NCBI RefSeq assembly: GCF_001507435.1
Contig: NZ_LMWH01000128.1
Span: 1 to 64,000 of the forward strand
DNA: 64,000 bases
Origin: Streptomyces sp. NRRL F-5122
GTDB lineage: Bacteria; Actinomycetota; Actinomycetes; Streptomycetales; Streptomycetaceae
Direction of reading: 5' to 3'
Below are positions 40,856 through 49,308 of the stretch, one piece after another (within the stretch, counting starts at the first letter, position 1; the number at the start of each line of letters is the position of its first letter). The translations under genes and the position numbers were made by a program. Under the pieces are notes generated by a model, which searched no databases, was not told the origin of the DNA, and saw only the letters and a program-made list of their open reading frames with translations.

Positions 40856-43060
40856 CTGACTACCACTTTCCGCGAACTCGGAATCCTTCCCGAGACGGCC
40901 GAGGCCCTGGAAGCCGTCGGCATCGTCAACCCCTTCCCCATCCAGGAGATGACACTCCCCGTAGCCCTCTCGGGCACGGACGTCATCGGCCAGGCCAAGA
41001 CCGGCACCGGCAAGACGCTCGGTTTTGGGCTCCCGCTCCTCGAGCGCGTCACCGTCCCCGCGGACGTCGAGGCGGGCCGCGCCAAGCCCGAGGCGCTCAC
41101 CGACTCCCCCCAGGCGCTCGTCGTCGTCCCCACCCGTGAGCTGTGCACCCAGGTCACCAACGACCTGCTCACCGCGGGCAAGGTGCGCAACGTCCGGGTC
41201 ACGGCGATCTACGGCGGCCGGGCCTACGAGCCCCAGGTGGAGGCCCTGAAGAAGGGCGTCGACGTGGTCGTCGGCACCCCGGGCCGTCTGCTGGACCTCG
41301 CGGGCCAGAAGAAGCTGAACCTGAAGCACGTGAAGTGCCTGGTGCTCGACGAGGCCGACGAGATGCTCGACCTGGGCTTCCTGCCCGACGTCGAGAAGAT
41401 CATCAACATGCTGCCGGCGAAGCGCCAGACGATGCTCTTCTCGGCGACCATGCCGGGAGCGGTCATCGGCCTCGCCCGCCGCTACATGTCGCAGCCGACG
41501 CACATCCGGGCCACGGCGCCGGACGACCAGGGCGCCACCGTCGCGAACATCGCGCAGCACGTCTTCCGCGCGCACTCGATGGACAAGCCGGAGATGGTCT
41601 CGCGCATACTGCAGGCCGAGGGCCGCGCGCTGGCGATGATCTTCTGCCGGACGAAGCGGACGGCGGCCGACATCGCGGAACAGCTCCAGCGACGGGGCTT
41701 CGCGGCCGGCGCGGTCCACGGCGACCTCGGCCAGGGCGCGCGCGAGCAGGCCCTGCGGGCCTTCCGGAACGGCAAGGTGGACGTACTCGTCTGCACCGAC
41801 GTCGCCGCGCGCGGCATCGACGTCGAGGGCGTCACCCACGTCATCAACTACCAGTCCCCCGAGGACGAGAAGACATATCTGCACCGCATCGGCCGTACGG
41901 GCCGCGCCGGCGCCTCGGGTACGGCGATCACGCTCGTCGACTGGGACGACATCCCGCGCTGGCAGCTGATCAACAAGGCGCTGGAGCTGGACTTCAACGA
42001 CCCGGTGGAGACGTACTCCACCTCCCCGCACCTCTTCGCCGTTCTCGGGATCCCCGAGGGCACGAAGGGTGTCCTGCCGCGCTCCGAGCGCACCCGTGCC
42101 GGGCTTGCGGCGGAGGAGCTGGAGGATCTCGGCGAGACGGGCGGCCGCGGGCCGCGCGACCGCCGTTCCCCGGCCCCGTCGACGCAGAGCGAGCGTCCGG
42201 CACGTACGTCGCGGAACCGCCGCCGCACCCGGAACGGGGCGCCCGTCGAGGCGCCGGCCGCCCCGGACGCGGCGGAGACCGCCGTAGACACGGCCGAGGC
42301 GCTGGAGGCGCGCACGCCGCGCCGCCGTCGCCGTATGCGCGGCGGGGTGCCGGCGGAATCGGCCGCCGTGGCGACGGAGACGACGGAGACGACCGTGTCC
42401 GAGGCGGCGGAGACCGCCGTCGACACGGCCGAACCGGTGAAGCCGCGCCGCCGCCGGACCCGCAAGGCCGCCGAGACGGCACCGGCTGCGGCCGAGGCCG
42501 CCGTGGACGCGGTGGAGGCGGCTCCCGCCGCCGAGGCCGCGGTCGACACGGCGGAGACCGAGCCCCGCCGGCGCACCCGCAAGGCAGTGACCGCCGAGGC
42601 CGCCGCCGAAACGGCCGTCGTCACCGCCGAGGCCACCGAGGCCAAACCCCGCCGGCGCACCCGCAAGACGGCGGAGGTTGCACCCGAGGTGACCGAGGGC
42701 GAGGCGCCCGCCAAGCCGCGGCGCACCCGCAAGACGGCCGAGGCGGCCGCCGGGACCGCGGACGGTGCGGAGGCCACGCCGCGCCGGCGCACCCGCAAGG
42801 CAGCGACCGCGGAGGCCGCCGCCGAGACGGCCGTCGACACCGCCGAGGCCACCGAGGCCAAACCCCGCCGGCGCACCCGCAAGACGGTGGCGGCGGAGCC
42901 CGCGATCCCGGCGCAGTCCGTCGAGGAGCCCGAGGTGAAGCCCCGGCGCCGCACGCGCAAGGCTGCGGACGCCGAGGCGGAGATCCCGGCCCAGCCGGTC
43001 GAGGCCCCCGCGAAGCCCCGGCGGCGGACGCGCAAGGCCGCAGAGCCCGCCGAGGGCTGA
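40856..43060 (+). CDS. rhlE: RhlE-type DEAD-box RNA helicase with basic repeat tail, CTG start
   Basis: A 734-aa RNA helicase. The Q motif (NPFPIQ), I (AKTGTGKT), Ia (PTRELC), Ib (GTPGR), II (DEAD), III (SAT), V (ARGID) and VI (HRIGRTGR) are all present within the first 380 residues. The last 300 residues are a disordered Ala/Glu/Thr chain studded with about ten RRRTRK motifs, likely RNA-binding. Conserved sequence starts at TTTFRELGI. The only codon there is CTG at 40856, placed seven bases after GAGG. I therefore propose a CTG start; GTG 40760 is the alternative. A strong terminator follows. It matches Rv3211 by position. Confidence 0.85.
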   Translation: MTTTFRELGILPETAEALEAVGIVNPFPIQEMTLPVALSGTDVIGQAKTGTGKTLGFGLPLLERVTVPADVEAGRAKPEALTDSPQALVVVPTRELCTQVTNDLLTAGKVRNVRVTAIYGGRAYEPQVEALKKGVDVVVGTPGRLLDLAGQKKLNLKHVKCLVLDEADEMLDLGFLPDVEKIINMLPAKRQTMLFSATMPGAVIGLARRYMSQPTHIRATAPDDQGATVANIAQHVFRAHSMDKPEMVSRILQAEGRALAMIFCRTKRTAADIAEQLQRRGFAAGAVHGDLGQGAREQALRAFRNGKVDVLVCTDVAARGIDVEGVTHVINYQSPEDEKTYLHRIGRTGRAGASGTAITLVDWDDIPRWQLINKALELDFNDPVETYSTSPHLFAVLGIPEGTKGVLPRSERTRAGLAAEELEDLGETGGRGPRDRRSPAPSTQSERPARTSRNRRRTRNGAPVEAPAAPDAAETAVDTAEALEARTPRRRRRMRGGVPAESAAVATETTETTVSEAAETAVDTAEPVKPRRRRTRKAAETAPAAAEAAVDAVEAAPAAEAAVDTAETEPRRRTRKAVTAEAAAETAVVTAEATEAKPRRRTRKTAEVAPEVTEGEAPAKPRRTRKTAEAAAGTADGAEATPRRRTRKAATAEAAAETAVDTAEATEAKPRRRTRKTVAAEPAIPAQSVEEPEVKPRRRTRKAADAEAEIPAQPVEAPAKPRRRTRKAAEPAEG
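42220..43050 (+). repeat. Repeated RRRTRK-coding units in the helicase tail
   Basis: About ten copies of a unit coding K/E/T-P-RRRTRK-(A/T)-A/V, spaced 20-45 residues apart by Ala/Glu/Thr-rich linkers. Several units share near-identical DNA (for example the CCCCGCCGGCGCACCCGCAAG type), so unequal recombination could change copy number. Confidence 0.75.
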
Positions 43061-43073
43061 TGCGACACCCGCT

Positions 43074-43112
43074 CGACGGCCCGTCACCCCATCCGGTGGT
43101 GACGGGCCGTCG
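43074..43112 (+). terminator. Terminator after rhlE
   Basis: CGACGGCCCGTCACC and its exact complement form a 15-bp stem with a 9-base loop, starting 13 bases after the stop codon. Confidence 0.8.
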
Positions 43113-43194
43113 GCGTTCCCGCTCCTCCTCCGTACACCGTGATGTCACCCGGCTCCGGCCGCGCCCGGCCCCTGCCGCCCGGTAACCTCGCCCC

Positions 43195-44073
43195 ATGAGC
43201 CGTCCCCCCGCCTTCGTACCGCCCCCTGGTGTCCGGTCCCGTCGACTCACAACGGAACGCGGGGAGTTCGCCGTCCTGGAGGCGGACGCGATGGCGTCAC
43301 AGGTCAAGGGGACCGTCCTCCTGCTGCCCGGATACACCGGAAGCAAGGAGGACTTCATCGTTCTGCAGCCGCTCCTCGCGGCGGCCGGGTACCGGACCGT
43401 CGCCGTCGACGGGCGCGGCCAGTACGAGTCCCCCGGTCCCCGGGACGACGAAGCCCCCTACGCGCAGACCGAGCTGGCGCGGGACGTGCTCGCGCAGGCG
43501 CACACGGTCGGCGCGCCCGTGCATCTTCTCGGCCATTCCCTCGGCGGTCAGATCGGCCGCGCCGCTGTCCTGCTGGACGCGTCCCCGTTCGTCTCGCTCA
43601 CCCTGATGGCCTCCGGACCGGCCCAGATCTCCGTCCCGCAGCAGCAGCGCGTGAAGCTGCTGCGCGACGCGCTCGCCGTGATGGACATGGCCGAGGTCTG
43701 GGAGGCCATCCAGGCCATGGAGCCTCCGGAGGACGTCGACGCCGGGAACATCGACGAAGGGCTCGCCGACGGAGAGGACCTGCGCCGCCGCTGGCTCCGC
43801 AACAGCCCCGCCCAGCTCCTCGCCACCGGTCGGCAGTTGTGCGTGGAGCCGGACCGCGTGGCGGAGCTGGTCGCCGTGGGTCTGCCGGTCCACGTGCTGT
43901 CCGGCGACCGCGACGACACCTGGCCCGTACCGCTCCTGGACGAGATGGCGACCCGGCTCGGTGCCGAGCGCACCGTCGTGGCGCACGCGGAGCACTCCCC
44001 CAACACGGAGCAGCCCGGACGCACGGCCCGCGCACTCACCGCCTTCTGGGACCGGTTCGCGCAGTCGGTCTAG
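43195..44073 (+). CDS. Alpha/beta hydrolase fold protein
   Basis: A 292-aa cytoplasmic hydrolase. LLLPGYTGSKEDF provides the oxyanion loop, GHSLGGQ the serine elbow, SGDRDDTWP the acid and AEHSPN the histidine. A TAACCT hexamer lies eight bases before the ATG, a spacing typical of leaderless Streptomyces transcripts, and no Shine-Dalgarno is seen. The 3' end overlaps the convergent NYN gene by four bases. The substrate is unknown. Confidence 0.82.
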   Translation: MSRPPAFVPPPGVRSRRLTTERGEFAVLEADAMASQVKGTVLLLPGYTGSKEDFIVLQPLLAAAGYRTVAVDGRGQYESPGPRDDEAPYAQTELARDVLAQAHTVGAPVHLLGHSLGGQIGRAAVLLDASPFVSLTLMASGPAQISVPQQQRVKLLRDALAVMDMAEVWEAIQAMEPPEDVDAGNIDEGLADGEDLRRRWLRNSPAQLLATGRQLCVEPDRVAELVAVGLPVHVLSGDRDDTWPVPLLDEMATRLGAERTVVAHAEHSPNTEQPGRTARALTAFWDRFAQSV

Positions 44074-44966
44074 TACTGGCCCTGGAGGTGGTCCCAGAAG
44101 CCGTCCCGCAGGGCGCGCCGCAGGTCCGACTGGCCGCGCAGCGAGTACTGCAGCAGACCCTCCGCCTCCACCAGCAGGTCCTGGTCGACGGAGCCGGGCA
44201 GATACGGATGGCCGGGCAGCAGGTCCGCCAGCGTCTCCCGGCCGCGCGCCACCAGCCACTTCGCCGCGATCTGCGCGCCCACGAAGCGGACGTCCTCACG
44301 CGTGGGCCTGGCGGCCGACGCGGCCTCGTACGTGGCGGCCGTCCGCCGGGTGACATACGGCTTGAAGAAGTCGAGTTCGAGGGTGCGCTGGCTGTCCACC
44401 TCCCACAGCAGCGGCTCCGCCTGGTTGCGGCCCTCGGGTGCCTCGATGCCCCACAGGTGCACCCGCGCCCCGTACCCCTGTGCCGCCTCGACCGCCGACA
44501 CCAGGTCCTCGTCGCCGCCGATGAGCGCCGCGTCGCTGATGGCGCGGTGCCGGGCGAGTGACTCGAGGTCGGACCTGATGAGGGAGTCGACGCCCTTCTG
44601 CTGGTTGTTGGCGTTGAGGTTGCCGAGCCGCACCTTCACATCGGGCAGCTCGGCGATGGACTGCTGCTCTGCGGTGTGGATACGGCGCCTCGCGCCGTCG
44701 TACCAGTACACGCGCAGCAGCCTGCTGTCCGCGAAGATCGTGCGTGCCTTGTCGATGAGCGCCTCGATCAGCCCCTCGGCGTCGAGGTCGAAGGCCCGGC
44801 GGTCCTCGGTCCCGGCGATGAGGCGTCCGGCAGCCGCGTACAGATAGCCGGCGTCGACGAAGATCGCATGGGTCGAGGGCGTCTTCGCCACCTCGGCGAG
44901 CATGCGCTGAAGCAACTCGTTCGTGCGGTCGATACGGGCGCCGAGCGCCGCCAGGTCGTCGTTCAT
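44070..44966 (-). CDS. NYN-domain (PIN-like) ribonuclease candidate
   Basis: A 298-aa protein. After a short N-terminal helical segment comes a NYN domain: AIFVDAGYLYAAAG with the first catalytic Asp, RVYWYDG, KGVDSLIRSDL with an acidic pair, and ALIGGDEDLVSAVEAA with the last acidic residues. NYN proteins are metal-dependent RNases of the PIN-like fold. The C-terminal 100 residues, ending in a helical block after ARPTREDVRF, may be an RNA-binding accessory domain. The gene is convergent with the preceding hydrolase. Its RNA target is unknown. Confidence 0.8.
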   Translation of the reverse strand: MNDDLAALGARIDRTNELLQRMLAEVAKTPSTHAIFVDAGYLYAAAGRLIAGTEDRRAFDLDAEGLIEALIDKARTIFADSRLLRVYWYDGARRRIHTAEQQSIAELPDVKVRLGNLNANNQQKGVDSLIRSDLESLARHRAISDAALIGGDEDLVSAVEAAQGYGARVHLWGIEAPEGRNQAEPLLWEVDSQRTLELDFFKPYVTRRTAATYEAASAARPTREDVRFVGAQIAAKWLVARGRETLADLLPGHPYLPGSVDQDLLVEAEGLLQYSLRGQSDLRRALRDGFWDHLQGQY

Positions 44967-45217
44967 ACTGACCCCATTGTCCCGGCGGTCACGCTGCGAT
45001 CACAACCGGTCCCCATCAGTGCACCGTGAACACACCGCACTCGGACCCCATCCGCCTTACCGGTGAGTAATTAGCGACTCGAAAATTTTCCTTAGCGTAG
45101 GGAATGTTTGTAACAAGCATCCCGTTGAATCGGTACAGGAACGGGGACACCGACGCTCCTCGCTCCGCACGCCAGTAGTTCTCCTCAGGAGGATGACCAG
45201 ACGAAGGGAGAAGCCTT

Positions 45218-45370
45218 ATGCGCTTCGAAATCATGCGACTCGACGACGTCGACGGCACCCCCGTGGACACCACCGTCGTGGACGCCGCCTCCGTCAAGCA
45301 GATCGTTCAGCAGGCCGCAGCCATAGGGCAGCGACTTTGGATCCGCCCGGCCGACTCGCCCGCATCGTAA
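45218..45370 (+). CDS. Conserved 50-aa protein
   Basis: A short gene of 50 codons. The ATG at 45218 has GGGAG eight bases upstream and the ORF is closed by TAA shortly before a perfect terminator. The product begins MRFEIMRLDDVDG and ends with IRPADSPAS; it is mildly acidic, with no cysteine or membrane helix. The upstream 150 bases are unusually AT-rich for this genome and contain the palindrome GAAAATTTTC (45081-45090), so it likely has its own regulated promoter. I recognise the type as a conserved Streptomyces small protein of unknown function. Confidence 0.75.
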   Translation: MRFEIMRLDDVDGTPVDTTVVDAASVKQIVQQAAAIGQRLWIRPADSPAS

Positions 45371-45397
45371 GACCCGACGCGGGCCCATGTGATGCTT

Positions 45398-45433
45398 CGG
45401 AGCCCCGTACGGCGACCGCCGTACGGGGCTCCG
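45398..45433. terminator. Terminator between 50-aa protein and marC
   Basis: CGGAGCCCCGTACGGC, loop GACC, and exact complement: a 16-bp stem. It lies between convergent genes and serves both directions. Confidence 0.85.
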
Positions 45434-45456
45434 CGCGTTGCGGTACCGCCGGCCGG

Positions 45457-46062
45457 TCAGCTGCCCCGGACGACCTGGGTGACCCCGTTGATGATCTGCT
45501 GCACGGCGATCGCGGAGAGCATCATGCCCGCAAGCCGGGTCACGAGCACGACGCCGCCGTCCTTGATCACCCGGATGATCACCAACGAGTAGCGCATGAC
45601 CAGCCACAGCACGACGTGGATCGCGAGTATCGCCGCCCATACCGACACCTGTGAGCTCACGCTGTCGGCCTTCTGGACCGCCAGGATCACGGAGACGATC
45701 GCGCCGGGTCCGGCGAGCAGCGGCATACCGAGCGGAACGAGCGCGACGTTGACGTCCTTGGTCTGCTTCGGCTCGTCGGTCTTGCCGGTCAGCAGGTCGA
45801 GGGCGATCAGCAGCAGGAGCAGCCCGCCCGCGATCATCAGCGCGGGCACGGAGACGTGCAGGTAGTCGAGGATCTGATGGCCGAGCACGCCGAACACCCC
45901 GATGACACCACCGGCCACACAGACGGCCTGGAAGGCCATCCGCTTCTGGATCTTGGAGGGGCGGCCGGCGGTGAGGGCGAGGAAGATCGGGGTGATCCCC
46001 GGGGGATCCATGATCACAAAGAGGGTGAAGAACAGGGACGCGAAGAGGGCGACGTCGAACAT
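45457..46062 (-). CDS. MarC-family integral membrane protein
   Basis: A 201-aa membrane protein with six hydrophobic segments. The first helix ends in MDPPGITPIFLALT and the second half contains PLGMPLLAGPGAIVSVI, the two MarC family hallmarks. Despite the name, MarC is not shown to cause antibiotic resistance; its transport role is undefined. The ATG at 46062 was chosen over an upstream in-frame codon because it starts the first helix directly. A strong bidirectional terminator follows it. Confidence 0.88.
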   Translation of the reverse strand: MFDVALFASLFFTLFVIMDPPGITPIFLALTAGRPSKIQKRMAFQAVCVAGGVIGVFGVLGHQILDYLHVSVPALMIAGGLLLLLIALDLLTGKTDEPKQTKDVNVALVPLGMPLLAGPGAIVSVILAVQKADSVSSQVSVWAAILAIHVVLWLVMRYSLVIIRVIKDGGVVLVTRLAGMMLSAIAVQQIINGVTQVVRGS

Positions 46063-46210
46063 GGGGACCTTGAACTCAAGTGCGGACGGGCGCACGGCGG
46101 TCGGCCGCGGCCGCGGGAGACGTGGATACGGGGGGACGTGGGCGCGCCGGACGGCGCGAGGCGGTGGGGGCGCGGCGGACGCACGGCGCCCGGGACGGCG
46201 GGCGAGGGGA

Positions 46211-47089
46211 CTACGGGCCGACCAGGCTCCGGTTGTGTCCGCCGGCGCCCGGCACCGGGAACGCCCCGGTGGCCCGTCGGGTGATCTCCCCGTACACCTC
46301 CGGATCGGTGGTGTACTCCCCGAGCACGCAGGTCTTGCGACTGCCGTGGTAGTCGGACGAGCCCGTGGTCAGCAGGCCCAGCTCACCGGCGAGAGCGCGC
46401 AGCCGCGCCCTGGTCGCCGGGTCGTGGTCCATGTGGTCGACCTCGATGCCGTCGAGCCCCGCGGCGGCGAGATCCGCGATCACGGAGTCCGGCACGGTCC
46501 GCCCGCGCCGTGACGCGGCCGGGTGCGCGAAGACGGTCACCCCGCCCGCCGCCTTGACCAGCCTGATCGCCTCGAACGGATCGGTCGCGTGCTTCTCGAC
46601 GTAGGCCCGTCCGCCGTCGGCCAGCCACTCGGGCGTGAACGCGTCCGAGACGGTCTCCACCACGCCGAGTTCGACCATCGCGGAGGCGATGTGCGGCCGC
46701 CCGACGGAGCCCTCGCCGGCGATGCGCGCCACCTGCTCCCAGCCGATCGGCACCCCCAGCTCCCGCAGCCTGTCGATCATGGCGTGGGCCCGGGGGACCC
46801 GGTCGTCCCGCACCAGCTCGCGCTCGGCGAGCAGTTCGGGCTCCTCGGGGTCGAAGAGGTAGGCCAGCATGTGCAGGCTGATGCCGCCCATCCGGCAGGA
46901 GAGTTCGGCACCCGTGACGAGGGTCAGCCCCTCGGGCAGCGCGCGGATCGCCTCCGCATGGCCGCGGGTGGTGTCGTGGTCGGTGAGCGCGACGACGTCG
47001 AGTCCGGCGGCAGCGGCGCCCAGCACCAACTCGGCCGGGGTGTCCGTACCGTCGGAGGCGGTGGAGTGGGTGTGCAGGTCGATGCGCAC
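46211..47089 (-). CDS. PHP-domain metal-dependent phosphoesterase
   Basis: A 292-aa enzyme of the PHP family. The metal ligands are visible in order: DLHTHSTASDGT, ALTDHDTT, TGAELSC, GRPHIAS, FAHPAASRRG and SSDYHG. Related enzymes hydrolyse 3',5'-bisphosphonucleotides, short RNA ends or histidinol phosphate; the closest are TrpH/RNase AM types. The GTG at 47089 has GGAG eight bases upstream; the longer frame would need a TTG. It stands between marC and a DUF6758 gene, all on the minus strand. Confidence 0.85.
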   Translation of the reverse strand: MRIDLHTHSTASDGTDTPAELVLGAAAAGLDVVALTDHDTTRGHAEAIRALPEGLTLVTGAELSCRMGGISLHMLAYLFDPEEPELLAERELVRDDRVPRAHAMIDRLRELGVPIGWEQVARIAGEGSVGRPHIASAMVELGVVETVSDAFTPEWLADGGRAYVEKHATDPFEAIRLVKAAGGVTVFAHPAASRRGRTVPDSVIADLAAAGLDGIEVDHMDHDPATRARLRALAGELGLLTTGSSDYHGSRKTCVLGEYTTDPEVYGEITRRATGAFPVPGAGGHNRSLVGP

Positions 47090-47198
47090 GACACGGACTC
47101 CAAGCGGTGACGGGACGAGGGGGACGCTCAAGGATAACGGAGTCCCCTGTCACACCCGCGGCGGGCATGCGCCCCCTACCCCCGGCGGGACTCCCGCG

Positions 47199-47840
47199 TC
47201 ACGGCTCGATCAGCCGCGGGGAGAGTGCGCCGATGGGCAGCAGGTCCGCCTCGGCCCCCGCGTCCCGCAGATCGGTGAGCACCAGTTCGTCGTACATCAG
47301 CATGCCCGTCTGCTCGGGCCAGACCACCGCCCACAACCACAGCCCGCGCGCCTCGCCCGCGAAGACGGCGCGGTCGTCGGGCGTGCCCGTGACATGCCAC
47401 AGCGGGGTGGGGCGGCCGGCGGCCAGCACCTTGGCCTGGGGCGGTTTCTCGACGTTCAGGTACGGGCCCGGGTCCGGGCCCGTGATGCCCGCGTACCGCG
47501 CACCGAGCCCCACGCCGAGCTCCTCGGCCACGAGGATCAACTCCCCCATGCCGCCGAGCGGTCCGGGGCCCGAGCAGGCCACGGCCGTCGCACGTCCCCC
47601 ACTGCGGTCGTCACCCGCACAGGCCACACCCGTGAACAGCCAGCCCACGGGCAGCGGCCACGGCATCCACACCGGCACCCGGGCACGGTGCACCACGACG
47701 CCGAGGGCCTCGACACTGGGCGGGATCACGGGCTGCAGCGGATGCACGTTGCCGTGCACATCGCACTGCCAGGAGTCGGCAAAGAGTCCGGGAGCCCTGA
47801 CCCGGCCACCACACTTCGGGCAACTGGGTTCGCCCCTCAT
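47199..47840 (-). CDS. DUF6758-type protein with N-terminal CxxC
   Basis: A 213-aa protein starting with a zinc-ribbon-like CPKCGGRV followed by CDVHG, then a mixed alpha/beta domain with Trp/Pro-rich WMPWPLPVGW and GPGPLGGMGELILVAEELG. I recognise it as the Streptomyces DUF6758 group. No catalytic motif is visible. The ATG at 47840 opens into the AT-rich intergenic region shared with the divergent MFS gene, so both may respond to the inverted repeat there. Confidence 0.7.
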   Translation of the reverse strand: MRGEPSCPKCGGRVRAPGLFADSWQCDVHGNVHPLQPVIPPSVEALGVVVHRARVPVWMPWPLPVGWLFTGVACAGDDRSGGRATAVACSGPGPLGGMGELILVAEELGVGLGARYAGITGPDPGPYLNVEKPPQAKVLAAGRPTPLWHVTGTPDDRAVFAGEARGLWLWAVVWPEQTGMLMYDELVLTDLRDAGAEADLLPIGALSPRLIEP

Positions 47841-47943
47841 AGGGCCCCACGGTCCTCCCCGACCCGCGCCGCGTCAAGGACGATCACCCGTCCGGCGTGT
47901 GCCCCGCACACCCGCTTCACCGCAGCGATATAGATGTAAGTTG

Positions 47944-47969
47944 CATTAATTAGCTCGACTAACTTAATG
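47944..47969. promoter_or_regulatory. AT-rich inverted repeat (operator candidate) before the MFS gene
   Basis: CATTAATTAG and CTAACTTAATG are near-perfect inverted arms around CTCGA. This is one of the most AT-rich spots in the window. A possible -10 TATAGA (47974-47979) follows within a few bases, so a bound regulator would block transcription of the MFS gene. The shape fits MarR or TetR operators, but no such regulator is adjacent. Confidence 0.6.
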
Positions 47970-48008
47970 TGTGTATAGAGCAACCGTCTCGACACTGCGA
48001 GGACGCCC

Positions 48009-49268
48009 ATGAGCAGCAGGAACACCGGAGGGCCCGACCCGGCCGAGGATCCGTTCGACGCGGGAGCCGGAAGCCTTCTGCGCCAGCCGAAGTCCGTCTG
48101 GGCGACGGCCGGAGCGTCCGTCGTCGCGTTCATGGGCATCGGGCTCGTCGACCCGATCCTGCCGTCCATCGCCAAGGGCCTGCAGGCGACACCCAGTCAG
48201 GTCTCGCTGCTGTTCACCTCGTACTTCCTGATCACCGCCGTCGCGATGCTGGTCACGGGATTCGTGTCCAGCCGTGTCGGCGGCCGAAGGACGCTGCTGC
48301 TCGGGCTGGCCTTCGTGGTGGTCTTCGCGGCCCTCGCGGGCACCTCGGGCTCGGTCGGCCAGCTCGTCGGCTACCGGGCGGGCTGGGGCCTCGGCAACGC
48401 GCTCTTCGTCTCCACGGCCCTCGCCGTCATCGTCGGCGCGGCGGCCGGGGGCAGCGCCGCGGCGATCCTGCTGTACGAGTCGGCGCTCGGCCTCGGGATG
48501 GCGTGCGGCCCGCTGCTGGGCGCGGTACTCGGGAACTTCAGCTGGCGCTACCCGTTCTTCGGCACGGCGACGCTCATGGCGGTGGGCTTCCTGTGCATCA
48601 CGGGGTTCCTGAAGGAGCAGCCGCGGCCGGCACGCAGGACCTCACTGCTCGATCCGATCAGGGCGCTCGGCCACGGCGGACTGGCCTCGGCGGCCGTCTC
48701 CGCCTTCTTCTACAACTACACGTTCTTCACCGTGCTGGCCTTCACGCCCTTCGTGCTGAACATGACGCCGTACACATCGGGGGCGGTCTTCTTCGCCTGG
48801 GGTGTGCTGCTGGCCGTGTTCTCGGTGATCGTGGCCCCTCGCCTGCAAAAGCGCCTCGGTTCGCTGAAGGTGCTCGGCGGCTCTCTGGTGCTGCTGGCGA
48901 TCGACGTCGCCGTGCTCGGCTACGGGGACCACACCACCGCCGTCGTCTGCACGATCCTGTCCGGCGCGTTCATCGGTGTGAACAACACGGTCTTCACCGA
49001 ACTGGCCCTCGGGGTCTCGAACGCACCGCGCCCGGTGGCCAGCGCGGGCTACAACTTCGTGCGCTGGTTCGCCGCGGCGGCCGCGCCCTACCTCGCGCCG
49101 AAGATCGAGGAGTGGACCGACCTCCACGTCCCGTTCCTCGTCGCGGCGCTCACCGCGGTCATGGGCGCGGTCGTGGTGCTCGTACGGCGCAAGGCCCTCA
49201 CCCACACCGCGGAGGAGCTGGAGTCACGCCACGCGAACGAGGACAGCGTCACCGTGTTCGCCAACTGA
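48009..49268 (+). CDS. MFS transporter (DHA1-type drug exporter)
   Basis: A 419-aa transporter with 12 predicted helices. Motif A-like VTGFVSSRVGGRRTLLLG between helices 2 and 3 and motif C-like GMACGPLLGAVLG in helix 5 mark the DHA1 antiporter group. The N- and C-terminal tails are short and hydrophilic. The ATG at 48009 has GAGGA six bases before it. It follows an AT-rich operator-like repeat and is divergent from the DUF6758 gene. The substrate is unknown; export of small drugs or metabolites is typical for the family. Confidence 0.88.
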   Translation: MSSRNTGGPDPAEDPFDAGAGSLLRQPKSVWATAGASVVAFMGIGLVDPILPSIAKGLQATPSQVSLLFTSYFLITAVAMLVTGFVSSRVGGRRTLLLGLAFVVVFAALAGTSGSVGQLVGYRAGWGLGNALFVSTALAVIVGAAAGGSAAAILLYESALGLGMACGPLLGAVLGNFSWRYPFFGTATLMAVGFLCITGFLKEQPRPARRTSLLDPIRALGHGGLASAAVSAFFYNYTFFTVLAFTPFVLNMTPYTSGAVFFAWGVLLAVFSVIVAPRLQKRLGSLKVLGGSLVLLAIDVAVLGYGDHTTAVVCTILSGAFIGVNNTVFTELALGVSNAPRPVASAGYNFVRWFAAAAAPYLAPKIEEWTDLHVPFLVAALTAVMGAVVVLVRRKALTHTAEELESRHANEDSVTVFAN

Positions 49269-49308
49269 CGGGCGGCGGTGGCCGGTTGGTGAGGTTGCTC
49301 ACCCCGGT

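Noticed and set aside
42220..43050. Repeats in the helicase gene as a CRISPR array
   Set aside because: The repeats are in frame, code RRRTRK motifs and have variable spacing without unique spacers of even length.
40805..43087. A 760-codon ORF antisense to rhlE
   Set aside because: The product is an artefact of the repetitive GC-rich tail; the plus strand carries all DEAD-box motifs.
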